From Effrenium voratum (Eukaryota; Sar; Dinophyceae; Suessiales; Symbiodiniaceae), in contig CAUJNA010001469.1 of NCBI GenBank assembly GCA_963377175.1, positions 1,026,401 to 1,090,400 of the forward strand: 64,000 nt of DNA, read 5' to 3'. Under the pieces are notes generated by a model. That model ran no database searches and had not been told where the DNA came from. It worked only from the letters and a program-made list of their open reading frames with translations. Each line of letters opens with the position of its first letter. The stretch's first letter is position 1. Below, in pieces: positions 1-10,721 of this stretch. A program made the position numbers and the translations under genes.

Positions 1-1161
1 GGTTCAAACAGCCACACTGGCTCCAAACTCAAAGGTGGCAAGTCGCACACCAACTTTCATGGCATCCAGTTTCGATGATCCTTTCACACATGGAGATTGA
101 AACCACATCATCAAAGTTTCGGTGCTTTGATTATTTTTCGGGGCATGCAAAAAGAAGAAGCAGTGACATCCTTTCTGAGCACAAAGCGACCCTTGGTCAG
201 GTTATGCTGAGGATCTCTTTGTGAATGGCTTCACCCTGTCGCAGGCAGGGAGTGCAGGGGGTGAGCGAGAGCAGGCGACTAGAGAACTAAAAGGTTGCCT
301 TGCAGCGTCCTACGGATTCCGGAGGATGGAGGTCCCTTTGATCCATGAAGGGTTTCTTCGGCTATGGCTCCCAGCCACCCTCTTGCGCCTATGCGGAGGG
401 GGGGGGGGGGTGGGGAGCTACCCAGAAGCTTATCGGAGGTTCATGTGGGAGGAGCTGTAGGGGATGTCCTTCAGCGCAACCAAGCTTGGCTGCTATTTTG
501 TGGGATCTTTAACTTGTTGGGTCTTGAACGTTCTTCTGGGAGAATGTGCGTTTTATCATTCAGCAGGATTAGGACCTTCTTTGCTGGCATCCTGGCAATG
601 GCCTTGGCAAGCAACTTCCTTGCCTCCTTGCTTTCTCGAGCAATGTCCAGCAAATCGCCTGGCAGATGCCCCAGTTGTCCGGATTTCGAACAGACCGTCT
701 TTGTCGGAGGGTTAACCCCACGTTTCAGAGGTCCAATGGAAAGCCAGGGGCGCACAGGCGACGATACAGGCAAACCAAGGAGCGAATGGTGGGCAAATTG
801 CAGGCTTCAAGACCTAGAAGGTACACGATTTGACCCCTTAGGGAGAGTTTCAGCTAAGGCAGGTGCTTTTTAATAGTTTCAGCTGAGAGCTGGAACTGGC
901 TCCAAATGCTGGTTGCACCACATGGAGACCCTTTCCCCTGTAGGAAGCCAGCTGAAACCATCATGTCAGAATTAGAATCACTCCCTGATTTCCTGAACTT
1001 TGTACTTTACTGCAAAACCATTTTAGTGGTAAACAAAAGGCTCAGAGTTTTTTTGCCCAATCCACTCACAAGTGAGTACAGGTAAAAATACCTGGCTACC
1101 TGCTATAATTAGTGGCAACTGGAAGGAGAGGGAATCCGTCAGTCGCGCCGCTTTTTTGCAG
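1..1161. other. intron-like or intergenic sequence, no supported gene
   Basis: No stretch here has convincing coding character. Short open frames exist near 220-460 and 364-870, but they overlap one another in several frames and contain a run of eleven G residues (about 400-410). It is most likely the intron upstream of the exon that begins at 1162. Confidence 0.5.
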
Positions 1162-1236
1162 ATTGCGTCCACGAAGAACAGCATTGCCACGGCCAGCGGG
1201 GGCGACTACGTGGCCCCCACCTTCAGCCGCAGCCTC
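1162..1236 (+). CDS. internal exon of an FN3-like module protein (exon 1 in window)
   Basis: A GC-rich segment follows a textbook acceptor (CTTTTTTGCAG, ending at 1161). It reads I-A-S-T-K-N-S-I-A-T-A and then G-D-Y-V-A-P-T-F-S-R-S-L. The pattern 'APTF..SL' before a beta-strand-rich 'LNEDGT.WC' exon (2637-2740) resembles the start of FN3-like repeats common in dinoflagellate secreted or surface proteins. The 3' boundary is uncertain: a GT occurs after 1236 and another after 1251. The start codon and earlier exons lie outside the window. The assignment rests on neighbouring exons of matching character; the module name is inferred by fold pattern only. Confidence 0.45.
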
Positions 1237-2636
1237 GTTTTGATGTCGCTGGGTTGGGTCTTTCGATGACCACGCGGAAAGTTCAAGTCGTTTGGCATTG
1301 AATGCTTACGAAGAAATGGTGGATATCCCGCTGGTTTCTCTTCAAGCCAGCCTGTAAGGGTGCCCTCAAACTGTTGCTTTGGTCAGGTCTATGGTCCAGT
1401 TGGGAGGGACGTGGGACTCTCTACTGAATCGTCAGCGACGAGGTGCCGGGTTGGTTCACGCCAGAGCGCCCTTGCTTGGGACCCCACCGGGAGAAAGGGC
1501 TGGCGATGTGAGCGGTTTTTGTTTGCTTCGCAGGCGTCATTAAACCAGACCTCCAATGCTGCCCTCTGTTGCCTTTCTGTACGTAGTTTCCCTGAAACTG
1601 GCCCAATCATATATCATCAAAGGCAGCCCCAAACTGGTAGGATAAAGGGAAACCCGCCCAGTTTCTGACTTTCACACCCCCAGTTATCAGTCAAAATAGT
1701 GACCCTACTTGAAATGAACTACCAAAGAGTGGAACGCCATAGGATTGTGCGACTTCATGTTGGCGTGTCAGCTTCTGGCGCCAGGCCTCTGCCCGCATAT
1801 GGGCCGCAGATTGGCTGTCTGACAGGTTGGAAGGAGATACTTGAGAACAGGCTGATGGTGGGTCATAAGCAAAGGACGGTACCGGGGTCTCCTCCATAAA
1901 TTTTGTTATTTTAGGGTAGACAAACAATAGGAATCAGAAGCAGTCAATTGTATTTTGGGGGGACATGCTGTTGCTCGGTCAACCAAAAGGGCGGTAGTCC
2001 ATCATATTGCAAGTTAACCAACAGAGTGTAGCGCAACATAGGGAGCAACCTCAGTTCCCCATGCAGGGGTTTCCACTACACAGCCTGTGTGTGGACACGC
2101 GCGCCCTTTTGAGGGTACCTTTTTTGGGATTGGCTTAAAGGGCAACCAAAAGGAGACTAATTATTTTGAGGGGTGCCCTTATTTTGGACACTGGAATTTC
2201 AGAATGGGGGCTTTTCATGCTTGAGTTCCAGTTTTTTTGTTTTTAATCAACAACCAAACCCTCCAACTTTTGAGCTGTGATTTGGTGTCTTCGTTCATAC
2301 TTTTAGGCTTCAGAGCGTTTCAGTTTCAAATGACGAGTCTACATGCCAGACAAGTCCACAGGATCCATTCAGGCTTCAATCCCAGCTACTCCTCCCTTTT
2401 GGCCACTCCCTCGAGTTGCACCGAAGCAAGGATCCGAGCCAAGGGCCCATTTGAGCTATCGAGGCTTCTCAACTATCAGTGTTTGGCGGCCACAAAATTG
2501 CCGTTGGGCGATTGTCAGTTGGGGGAGGACTGGGGGCCACCCAAATATTCCATAAATCAGGGTCACGAACCAATGTCCCATGTCCTCCTGCGGAAAGGAT
2601 GACTTTTGCCAGCTTTTCGCTTTTCGTTCGGTCGAG
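1237..2636 (+). other. intron between FN3-like exons
   Basis: AT-richer sequence without coding character. It contains one copy of the dispersed intronic repeat (around 2100-2155: GAGGGTACC, then TTGGCTTAAAGGGCAACC). Confidence 0.4.
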
Positions 2637-2740
2637 GCTGGGTTTTGCCGACCAGCGTGTCCGAAAGCAACGCTGTGACGGTGTACTTCCAGCTGAACGA
2701 GGATGGCACTGTCTGGTGTGTGGCCAAGGAAGACGCAGGA
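2637..2740 (+). CDS. internal exon of the FN3-like protein (LNEDGT.WC strand pair)
   Basis: The segment after GTCGAG reads W-V-L-P-T-S-V-S-E-S-N-A-V-T-V-Y-F and then Q-L-N-E-D-G-T-V-W-C-V-A-K-E-D-A-G. Alternating hydrophobic residues (V-T-V-Y-F) followed by N-E-D-G-T-V-W-C fit the B and C strands of an FN3-like sandwich. A second possible acceptor ends at 2655. The donor is probably near 2740 (GCAG|GACGTG, a GA donor, or the GT three bases later). Exon lengths and junctions need transcript support. An alternative is an unrelated beta-rich lumenal domain. Confidence 0.5.
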
Positions 2741-5700
2741 CGTGACCAGTCCAGGGTTTCGGGCAGAGTTGTCCGTTTGAGACTACATCAGTTGTAAATT
2801 AGTCAAAATAGGGGGACCCAATAAATGGAAGGAGGTCTTCCTTTTGGTCTCCGTTCAAACGCAGGTGAAAAGGGTGCCCCGTAAAAAAACGGGAAACACA
2901 CATGTCGATTGCTCCCCAAACTTGTGCGAGAACTCTGGCTGAGGGCTCAGAGGTGCATTTTATTCGACAGCCTTCTTCTGGCCCAGCGATCGGGCACAAG
3001 CCCATTGGCAGTGTGGGCCTGAAAAGGCGCCTTTCTGAGGTGCAAGCTCTTCCCATGGACATCCAAACCCCTGCAACGAAGGGTTGATGCCTTCCGGGTG
3101 GGTCAACATTATCCCGCCCAGGGAAACAGAAGCTGCAGACTTTTGCAGGAGAATTGCACGCGATCTGAGTGGCGCGATGTTTGTTCATTCAGGCTATTAT
3201 GCTTGGCTTATGGGGAGATTCTGGTGATTGTTCATTAGTGTTCGCCAATTGGGTGTGTCCTTTTCTTGAGAGTACCTCTTTTTGAGTGGTTTGCAAGGGA
3301 AAAAGAAGGAGGCCGACTATTTTTTGGATCCCCGAATCACCCCTAAATTCATCATCCAGTGCACGAATTTGGGTTCCCACTACTGGCCTGGCTGTTGTTT
3401 CTGGATTCTGCTCACTTCCAGTGCAGGCTTTGTTTGTATGAAGTTGCTCTTTGCCAAGGGAATCACCTCCCAAGAAACATGGAATCTGAGAGGTTCCTGG
3501 ACAACCATTTTCCTGGGGCCTGGCGGCTCCATGTTGGAAGGGCATGGTGGGTGGGCATTCTACTCGCGCCTGAGTGACCTTGTCCCAAGGGACCCGCTCC
3601 CCGGCAAACAAACGGTTTGTTCCTTAAAGGAACCAAACATATACTTAACCCTAGGAGGGGGGGGCACAGTTTCGAGGTCCCAGCCGTGGAAAAGAAAGAT
3701 AGGACTGGGCACTACGACGCCCACCTCAGGGGAGATTCTCCTGAACTCGAAGCTTCGCTGCTACTCTCCCATTTGGGCCACAATCAAAACCCGGGTAGAT
3801 GAAGGTTATTAGGGGATACTCCCCACCATAAATGGGTGAAGCCGCCTTTACGTCTTTCTGGGTAGACCCTGTTAATGCTAGTTTTTGAGTGTCACTGTTT
3901 GCGCTTTGGAAACTAAGGGACCTGCTTGAACATCAGCTTCCCAGATTCATGCATTGTTTTCTTTAACACGCATCATGTGAACAGAAGCTGGCTGCCCTTA
4001 AGGCCAGCGTGTCCCTCCTGAGTGCAGTGCGGCACAATCGATTCTCACCCACTTAAGGGTTCTTAGATGATCCATCAGAACACTATCCCTACCCCACTAA
4101 AAAACAAGAGGTGGTGTCCTTTTTGTCTGGTGGAAAAGGCGCTGCTTCACATAGCCGAATGCGCTTGAGGAGCTCTGAACAAAAATTGTATTGCTCCATC
4201 GCCATGATAGAGAAACCAGTCTGTCTACCCAGAAAAGCTTAAACCAATAGAAAGATACACATCTTCCATGAAAACAAGCAGCTACTGTATACCACATGGC
4301 GTTCCATGCTGGGCTCATTCAAGTGATCCTGAGAATTATCCTCAGGGTGAAACGGTTTCAAAGCTTCTCCGGAGTAATTTGGAAGGCCCAACATGCAACT
4401 TTAAGGGGCCCAACATGTAAATGGTGCAATGGTTCCAAAACCTGAAACTTGCGGATTAGATCCCCAAGTGAAGGCTGTTGCTCGCACCTTCAGACAGATC
4501 CAACCGAACAAACCTAATACTTCGATTTGCTTAAGTCCCCTGGGCAAGCAACATGGGTGTGTCTTTTTGGAATTGGCGGGTTGGTTTACGAAGGACACCA
4601 AAAAGAAGCCAATAGCGTTTGTTGGGTCCCCTAATTTGAACAACACACACATCTGAAGCACACACTCTATTCTGAAGCAAATGAGTCCCCTTTTGGTGGA
4701 TTTAATCATCACTGTTTGAGCCCATTTAGAGTGAGTTTCCTTTAAGCGGCCCTCGTCGGACCTGGAAATAACAGCTAAAAGAAAGAAGACGAGAGTTATT
4801 GCTCATTGAATCGCCCCATTGGGGTTTGAGAATCGGCCCATTGAGGGGGGGTTGACAACCATAGGATGAACAGTCGCAATTGACGAGCAACCCTTTTTTA
4901 CGGTTGGTTTAAAGGAAACTGAAGGACACCCCTCATTTGGGTCCAAAGGCCGGGTTGAGGTTCCTTTTGGGTGCCTTTTCCGGGTCTCTTGTTGGGGCCT
5001 TGACGATGTGGACCCAGGAACGTGGATTCCTGGGGCACCCAAACCGTGGAAGCCGCCTTGAGCTATAAGGCGCGGATCCCACGACTTTGAATGGATCGAC
5101 CTTTCAACCAGCCAATTTCAACTGACCAGCATACCAGCTAAAGGGAACAATTTTGTTCAGGCTCCCGTGTGGGTGCGTGGGTGTTTTTGGCGTTGGGGCC
5201 CTTTTTCAGGTTGGGTCAAAGGGAAGCCAAGTGAAAGGCTGAAGCCATTTCGGGGGTCCGAGTCCCATTTTGAGACACCGAGATTTGAAGCTTAAAACCT
5301 TCAACCAGCAAACTAAGCAAGAAATCAAAAGCTTACCACGTCAACTGCAACCAGGTTTTAGTGAGTCAAGTGTGTTGTCCAAATTGTATTATTTCCAACT
5401 AAACAACTAAGCAACAAACAGGTACATTTTAGTTCCAGCGGTCCTAAGTGGTCCCAAAATCCCAGTAACGTGGCTGGCTGGAGCCCTCAAATTTGCAAAA
5501 TGGGTCTGTCTTTTCGTCTGAGGGTGTGCTGCCTAGGGAAGCCATTTCTATTTATTTGACACATGGAGCGTTGGGCCAGGAGACAAGTCTTCACGTTCAA
5601 AAAACAGAATTGCTAGAGGAAACGCGCTTGCAGGATCTTCCAGGATTCTCTTTCAGGGTGTTGTTCTTGGAACTCGCATTGAACACTTGGGTGTGTCTCA

Positions 5701-6094
5701 AAATAGGACCCGTTTCCAAAAGTGTTCGAGTTTTCGGCTCTCCGAAATTCATGTTTGCGGGGTGCAATTCCTTTGATACAAAGATTTTAGGGCCAATTTC
5801 TGCACGGGACAATTCACATGTTCAAGTCGGGATGGCATACCAGATTTTCCGCTTTGTTTCAATCGGAGATACTTTTTGGCACATGATTCTCCGAAGACCC
5901 TGATTCACAGAGGAGTCTCCTGTTGGGGGCAGCCCCTTGTGGGGTTCCAGATCCGTGAGCAGTTATCCATTTGGCAGAAAAGCCCAGGGGGTCGGTGCTC
6001 GCGAATTGGAGTGTTTGAGGGAGAACCCAAATGTCTGTTGGTTTTACATGGTTTGCGCCATGTATGCAAACAGAAGCCCTTTGTGGTTAGTGAG
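2741..6094 (+). other. long intron, no supported gene
   Basis: Several overlapping short open frames occur (for example 3282-3812, 5493-5903), but none has biased composition or recognisable motifs. Copies of the dispersed intronic repeat lie near 3255-3310, 4555-4610, 4905-4975 and 5165-5245. A further exon between the exons at 2637 and 6095 may have been missed. Confidence 0.4.
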
Positions 6095-6151
6095 GATTGC
6101 ACCCGCCGGTTTCAAGCAGTTTGTCGGGGTCCTTCAGGTTGTTGATGATAT
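6095..6151 (+). CDS. internal exon of the FN3-like protein
   Basis: After GTGAG the frame reads I-A-P-A-G-F-K-Q-F-V-G-V-L-Q-V-V-D-D. The proposed GC donor (GATAT|GCAGC) ends in codon phase 2 and joins the first base of the next exon at 6421 to give I-S-I-Q-A-S-I-K-L-D-G-L, a plausible strand-turn before 'REGTTYDVYCFAED'. Reading straight on meets a stop at once (TGA at 6158-6160), so either a splice or a pseudo-exon is required. Confidence 0.45.
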
Positions 6152-6420
6152 GCAGCAATGATAGTGCGTTCGCCCGGCTTCATTTCGACTGGCCGAAAGC
6201 CAAGAGCCCTGCAACAAACGTGGTTTAAGCATGATTCACGTTGCTTCCAGTTGCCAGGTGAGTTCGCAAGTCGACATCTGGTTGCATCTTTCAGCTTGCC
6301 TTTGACTAAAATTGTGGTTGAACATACTATGTTTAAGTCTACGCTTGGGGTTGAACGTGGACCAAGGTACCCTTTTCAGGCTTCCCTATTAGCTGTTGAC
6401 GGAAGTGTATGGCCAACGAG

Positions 6421-6493
6421 TTCAATCCAGGCATCCATCAAGCTGGACGGGCTCAGGGAGGGAACGACCTACGACGTCTACTGCTTCGCCGAG
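6421..6493 (+). CDS. internal exon of the FN3-like protein (TTYDVYCFAED strand)
   Basis: This exon encodes A-S-I-K-L-D-G-L-R-E-G-T-T-Y-D-V-Y-C-F-A-E. The 'L..L..GT.Y.V...A.D' signature is the F-strand hallmark of fibronectin type III domains and is the strongest domain evidence in the left end of the window. The donor is GAG|GACCGG (a GA donor). The acceptor of the following exon is AAGAG|GACACC, so joining gives F-A-E-D-T-A-G-N, as expected for FN3 'A.D.aGN'. The start could instead be after CCAG at 6430. Confidence 0.65.
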
Positions 6494-6957
6494 GACCGGA
6501 TGTAGGATGTGGGAAATGGAGGTCGTTTCTTCTTGGAGATGGTTGAATATTCTGGGGGTGAGTCGCATTTACCGTAATCTGCCATTTTGTGCGGTTGGAT
6601 CTGGGATGTGGCTGGTTCCCAACAAGCAGATCAGCCCAGAAGATGCGAAACAGGCTGGGAATGCCCCGCGAACCCTCCGGAACCCCACGTAGCCCAAAGC
6701 AGTTTCGAACCATCTCAGAGCCAAGTGGGCTTGATGATAGGCTGGTGAATGCATCTAATCCGCTTGGCTTCATCCTTTGTTGGTTTTAGCTTGGTGAGCT
6801 ATGATTGACCAAGGTCTTCCATTCGCGTTTCAGACTAAGTTCTTTGTTTTCCCCTGTCGGTCTTAAAGGGCATCTACGACTTCCTATTTCCAGTGGCCTT
6901 AAGCAAACGGAGGCCCAAGGCCGTCCAATCCCTTTGAAAATTGAAACGCTTGAAGAG

Positions 6958-7009
6958 GACACCGCTGGGAATTTCCTGGACGGCACGCCGGCCTACGCGG
7001 CAGATCCAG
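6958..7009 (+). CDS. internal exon of the FN3-like protein (G-strand side)
   Basis: In phase with the preceding exon it reads D-T-A-G-N-F-L-D-G-T-P-A-Y-A-A-D-P. The proposed donor is CCAG|GCATGG (GC type); the frame stays open to 7020, where a run of T begins, so the 3' end could lie a few codons later. The continuation of the gene beyond this exon was not identified with confidence. Confidence 0.5.
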
Positions 7010-7020
7010 GCATGGGGAAG

Positions 7021-7196
7021 ATTTTTTTTTTTTTTTTCGGGGGGAGTGTTGGTTGGGAAAGTGTTGGTTGGGGAAGTGTTGGTAGGGAGTGTTGGCTTGG
7101 GGGGGGAGTGTTGGAGTGTTGGAGTGTTGGAGTGCTGGAGTGTTGGTTGGTTGGTTGGTTGGTTGGTCGGTCGGTCGGTTGGTTGGTTGGTTGGTT
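7021..7196. repeat. T-run followed by GGGAGTGTT and (TTGG)n repeats
   Basis: A T16 tract is followed by imperfect copies of GGAGTGTTGGTTGG, then TTGG tetranucleotides with a TCGG interruption. On the minus strand this reads (CCAA)n then poly(A), like the 3' tail of a retroposed copy. The same arrangement recurs at 30276-30358. All frames are open through it, so reading frames here are artefacts. Confidence 0.8.
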
Positions 7197-8740
7197 GCCT
7201 CCCTCCAATCATGGAGGTGGGCATGAGGCTTCCCCAAAAGGAAAGTAGTCTTCAAAGCACCCTGCTGTCAGCCTGTGAACCTCCAGTTGGGAACCCTCCT
7301 TCCTGACAGCCTTCGAGCCTGTCTAGTGGGAAACAAGCTAATACCACGCTGATCCCTGTTAAAGTTACGCAGGGCCCACTTTAGTATTTTGGAGCTGATT
7401 TTGTACCTGGGCCAGCCAGCACGAAGCGATCAAAGCACCACAAGCTGGTCGGCTTTGGGGCCGGACCAGCTCCAGCCTGCAACCAGCCGTGGATAGATCA
7501 GTACTTCGTGCCCGGAAAATATCTTGCTTTCTGGTCGGAACTCTTCCAGTGTGATGCCTTCCCGGCCTTGTGTTCTCCGTGGGGCCAAGTCTCTACCCCT
7601 AGACAAGCAAAAGGGAGCAACCCGGAGGGTGTGAGGCTTGCCTGAATCTAATGCATGGCTCATGTATTATGCACGGGAACTGAGCCACGGTCAATATTTA
7701 GGGTGTCTTTTTTTGAGGGTACCCCTTTCTTGTGGTTTTTCTTTTGGCAACTAAAAGGAAAATCACCATTCTCGGGGGTCCCCTTAAAAAAGAGACGCAC
7801 CCACAGTGTCATTTGTAGAACTGGTAAAGGGAATGACAATACCAAATGTCCATGCGAGGTTCACTCAAAATATGCAGTAGTCGATGTGCCTTTGAACAAA
7901 GGCATGGAGGACTCACTAAAATGTAATTACCAAAACCCAGGGCTCGCAAATGTCCCATGTCGTGAACGGGAACCGTGTGCTTCCTTTCTTCATAATTAGA
8001 AGTGAGCCTCCCTTTAAACTCACCTACACAAATTTCCCTTGTTTGTGGTTTCCTTTCGAGACAACAGGCTGGCTCTGAAGGGTTCCAATCAATCCCGAAG
8101 TCCCCCCGCCCCCCCCCCCCCATTGATAACCCTCTGACTCGAGAATGAGTCTCCCTAGGCAAAGAAAGAATGGCAGCCTTGTGTTGGCACCCTTTCGCAT
8201 CCGCAAGAAGCTCTATCGAAAGGGGAAAGGGATCTCCGGGAAGCAGTTGGGCAGCTGTTTCTCTTTGCTTGTGGTCAGACATCCTATTTGACAAGTGGGT
8301 ATGGGTCAAAATTAAACCAGGGGACCGCAGGGTTTGGTCCATGTGTCCACTTACCAGGGCAACCCATTTTGGGTACATATTTTGGACCCACAGCCAAGTT
8401 GAAATGAAAGTTCTTGGAACAATGGGGTTTGTGCCAGAGTGGGCCGAGGGCGGGACCCCTTCAAAACAAACCAAAATGGAACTCCCTGAAGCAAATATGC
8501 AGGGGCGGTATCCCAGAAGCCCCGAAACTTCCGGAACCCTCTCTGAAAGCTGCGCCGAACCAACCCGGAGCTTCTTTGGGCAGAGACCCCAAAGCTTTCA
8601 GCTGCCAGGCAAAACAGCTCCCCGAAAAAATGAGGGTGCCGATTGAATACCAGCTGGTCTTAGTATTTTTAACTTAAAGCCAAATGTAAACCTGCAATCT
8701 TGAACTCCCTCTTCGACACGTTTGGGGCTTTCGCGGCACA
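7197..8740. other. intron-like sequence, no supported gene
   Basis: A plus-strand frame free of stops runs through about 7427-7651 (H-K-L-V-G-F-G-A-G-P-A-P-A-C-N-Q-P-W), and the minus strand is also open there, so it is not called. A dispersed intronic repeat copy lies at about 7698-7790. A run of Cs is found near 8105-8120. Confidence 0.35.
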
Positions 8741-8744
8741 ACGG

Positions 8745-8796
8745 GCGCGCTTTTGCGCGCGCAGAGAACGCGCGTTTGTGCGCACAAAAACGCGCG
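8745..8796. other. two adjacent GC-rich hairpins at the left edge of the GC-rich block
   Basis: GCGCGC-TTTT-GCGCGC (8745-8760) is a perfect 6-bp stem with a 4-nt loop. It is followed by a 28-nt near-palindrome at 8769-8796 (CGCGCGTTT, GTGCGCAC, then AAA-AA-CGCGCG). They lie where base composition changes from about half GC to GC-rich, downstream of the minus-strand helicase gene. Helitrons carry a 3' hairpin near their end, but no diagnostic CTRR terminus was confirmed, so the assignment as an element end is tentative. Confidence 0.5.
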
Positions 8797-9753
8797 AGGC
8801 AAGATCACGGCCACCAAGCTGAGCGTCACCACCTTGTCGGTCTTCATCGCATCCCGGCTCCTGGTGACCGCCCCGAGCGCCGCCCAGTGACGCGCCCGAA
8901 AGTGGGACGCGCAGATTTCCGAGGGCGCCACCAACTTGACTGGTGTTTCCCAGAAAAAGAACAAACTAGACCACGGTTGGCCCGAAAGCATAACATCACA
9001 AGCGAGGTCGGACAAACGCTGCAGGATGCGTTCTTTTTCCGTACACGAAGCATTCGCGAAGCAAGGCTCATGGCCTGTCGGCTCATTGAGTGAAACAAAA
9101 GCACGCGTTAGCCCGCGCGACGTGATCTTGCTGCGGAAGGCGGAGGCCACGGCAGCAATCCAGGCTGATGCCGTCGATGGCTGGATCGCCAGCGTGCCGC
9201 CCGGCTGCAAGCGCGAGTCCAAGGAGGGAAGAAGCAGGATGATGTCATGTTGGAAAGCTGTCTACGAAGCTATCGCACAATTCGAAACCCTTAACTTACT
9301 CACTGCAAAACACCGCTGCTGTTTTCTTCTTTGCGGCGAGCCGGTCTATTTGAGCGCCACGTGACCATCGTCCACACGACAGCGTAAGAAACGTCGATGG
9401 CCGGTAAAAAAGCAACGCAGCGCCTGTCTCGCAGCACAAAAACAATATCAATCACCCATTCCAGAATCTGCAAAGCCATGGCATGCAAGCTTGGCAAAAG
9501 CGTCAGCCCAACTCCAGCTGATGAAGCTCGAGGCAAGCTAGTCTCATCGCCAGCTCGCACGCTCGCCTGTCTCTCCCCCATATATGGAAGCGAGCTCACA
9601 ACTCGGACCGTGCTGCAGAGGGAATATGGAACGCGAGAGGGCGGACAAAAATGCACAGAGCACCAGCAACAATGCAAACAGCAAGACACCAGCCAAGAGA
9701 CGAAATCGTCGCAAGCTAGCGCCCCAGCGCACAACTGTTTGCAAATTGTGCTA
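8797..9753. other. GC-rich sequence downstream of the helicase, no firm gene
   Basis: Long open frames exist on both strands (minus 8674-9222 and 9300-9734; plus 8722-9093), as expected from high GC content. None has a recognised motif. One copy of the recurring GTCC(G/A)CACGACAGCGT motif lies at about 9369-9384. Confidence 0.3.
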
Positions 9754-9936
9754 GTGGGTTTGGGTTAGGAGGTGCACGGTTTGCGCCAACTGCGAAACGT
9801 TGCTGTTGACAGCCAGGAGATCACGCCGAAGCACCTGAATGTCTAACTGCAACTCACGTTGAGCCGCCTGAATGTCCAATTGCAACTGTTCATTTGTCAC
9901 AATGGCTGTGGACTCACTCTGAATGTCAGCGTCCAT
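9754..9936 (-). CDS. small coiled-coil reading frame
   Basis: From an ATG near 9936 the frame gives about 60 residues ending at a stop near 9754. It is rich in Gln, Leu and Asp, with heptad-like spacing in N-E-Q-L-Q-L-D-I-Q-A-A-Q and R-E-L-Q-L-D-I-Q-V-L-R-R-D-L-L-A-V-N. The repeated L-Q-L-D-I-Q suggests an internal duplication. It could be an exon of a larger gene of the mobile block or a stand-alone small protein; function unknown. Confidence 0.35.
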
Positions 9937-10361
9937 ACAGAGCCGTCGCAAGAACGAAGAGGGCCACGCCCTCCCTCCACTTGAGCATGAAACAAACGTG
10001 AGACAAACGAGCCAAGGCCTGCGCAAAGAGGATATCTCTTGAGCAACTGAGCCGACATGCTAACGCAAATGCAGTCTTCTTTTCCTCGCCTGCGCTGCTA
10101 CCTTGGCAGGGCGTCGGATGGAAGTAACATCGCGTCGAGCACAGGCGCGATCGTCCGCATAACAAACTGGACTACGAAGCAAATCAAGCATTCTCACGCA
10201 GAGAACGTCCGCACGACAGCGTCTGTCTCGACTGACAGCCTCCCCGCGCATCGCAGACAGCCCAATAGCCTACTGCGCTGGCCGCACTTTGCCAACGCAG
10301 CGGCGCCGCTTCGCAGCCGGCTGGCTCGAGTCTGCGCTGGCACGAAGTAAGACAGTCGCTT
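9937..10361. other. sequence between the small coiled-coil frame and the helicase stop codon
   Basis: No coding assignment. It holds a copy of the GTCCGCACGACAGCGT motif (about 10208-10223) and a degenerate one near 10150. Confidence 0.3.
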
Positions 10362-10721
10362 TCACAGATTATATGTGTTGTCCGCCCAGCCGAGGTCGCG
10401 GATGTCCTTCTCCGCTTCTTCCAGGCTGCGGCCGGAGATCGCCTCGAACTCCCGCATTCTCGCGACCAGCTTCTCATTGTGGTCGCACAGAAAGGACTCG
10501 AAGCATTCCCTCCTCGGCAAGTCCACCAGAGTCAGATCACAAAGCTTTGTCGCGCGAGACAACATCACATACACTGCCAGTCCGTAGTCTGCGTCTCTCA
10601 TCCACGAAGGCTTGGTCAAGAAAGCAACAAGCCCTTCTCGGGCTGTGATGCCCTGCAAGCCAAAATGGCTCAGCACTTGACGTGGTGCCAACGGCACCTT
10701 GCAGGTGCCAACAGCGACCAA
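10362..10721 (-). CDS. C-terminal helicase exon with motifs V and VI
   Basis: The exon has F-G-L-Q-G-I-T-A-R-E-G (motif V) and Y-V-M-L-S-R-A-T-K-L-C-D-L (motif VI, with the Arg finger in SRAT). It ends at a stop at 10362 after D-L-G-W-A-D-N-T-Y-N-L. The residues before V-P-L-A-P-R-Q probably belong to the preceding intron. Confidence 0.75.
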   Translation of the reverse strand: MVAVGTCKVPLAPRQVLSHFGLQGITAREGLVAFLTKPSWMRDADYGLAVYVMLSRATKLCDLTLVDLPRRECFESFLCDHNEKLVARMREFEAISGRSLEEAEKDIRDLGWADNTYNL

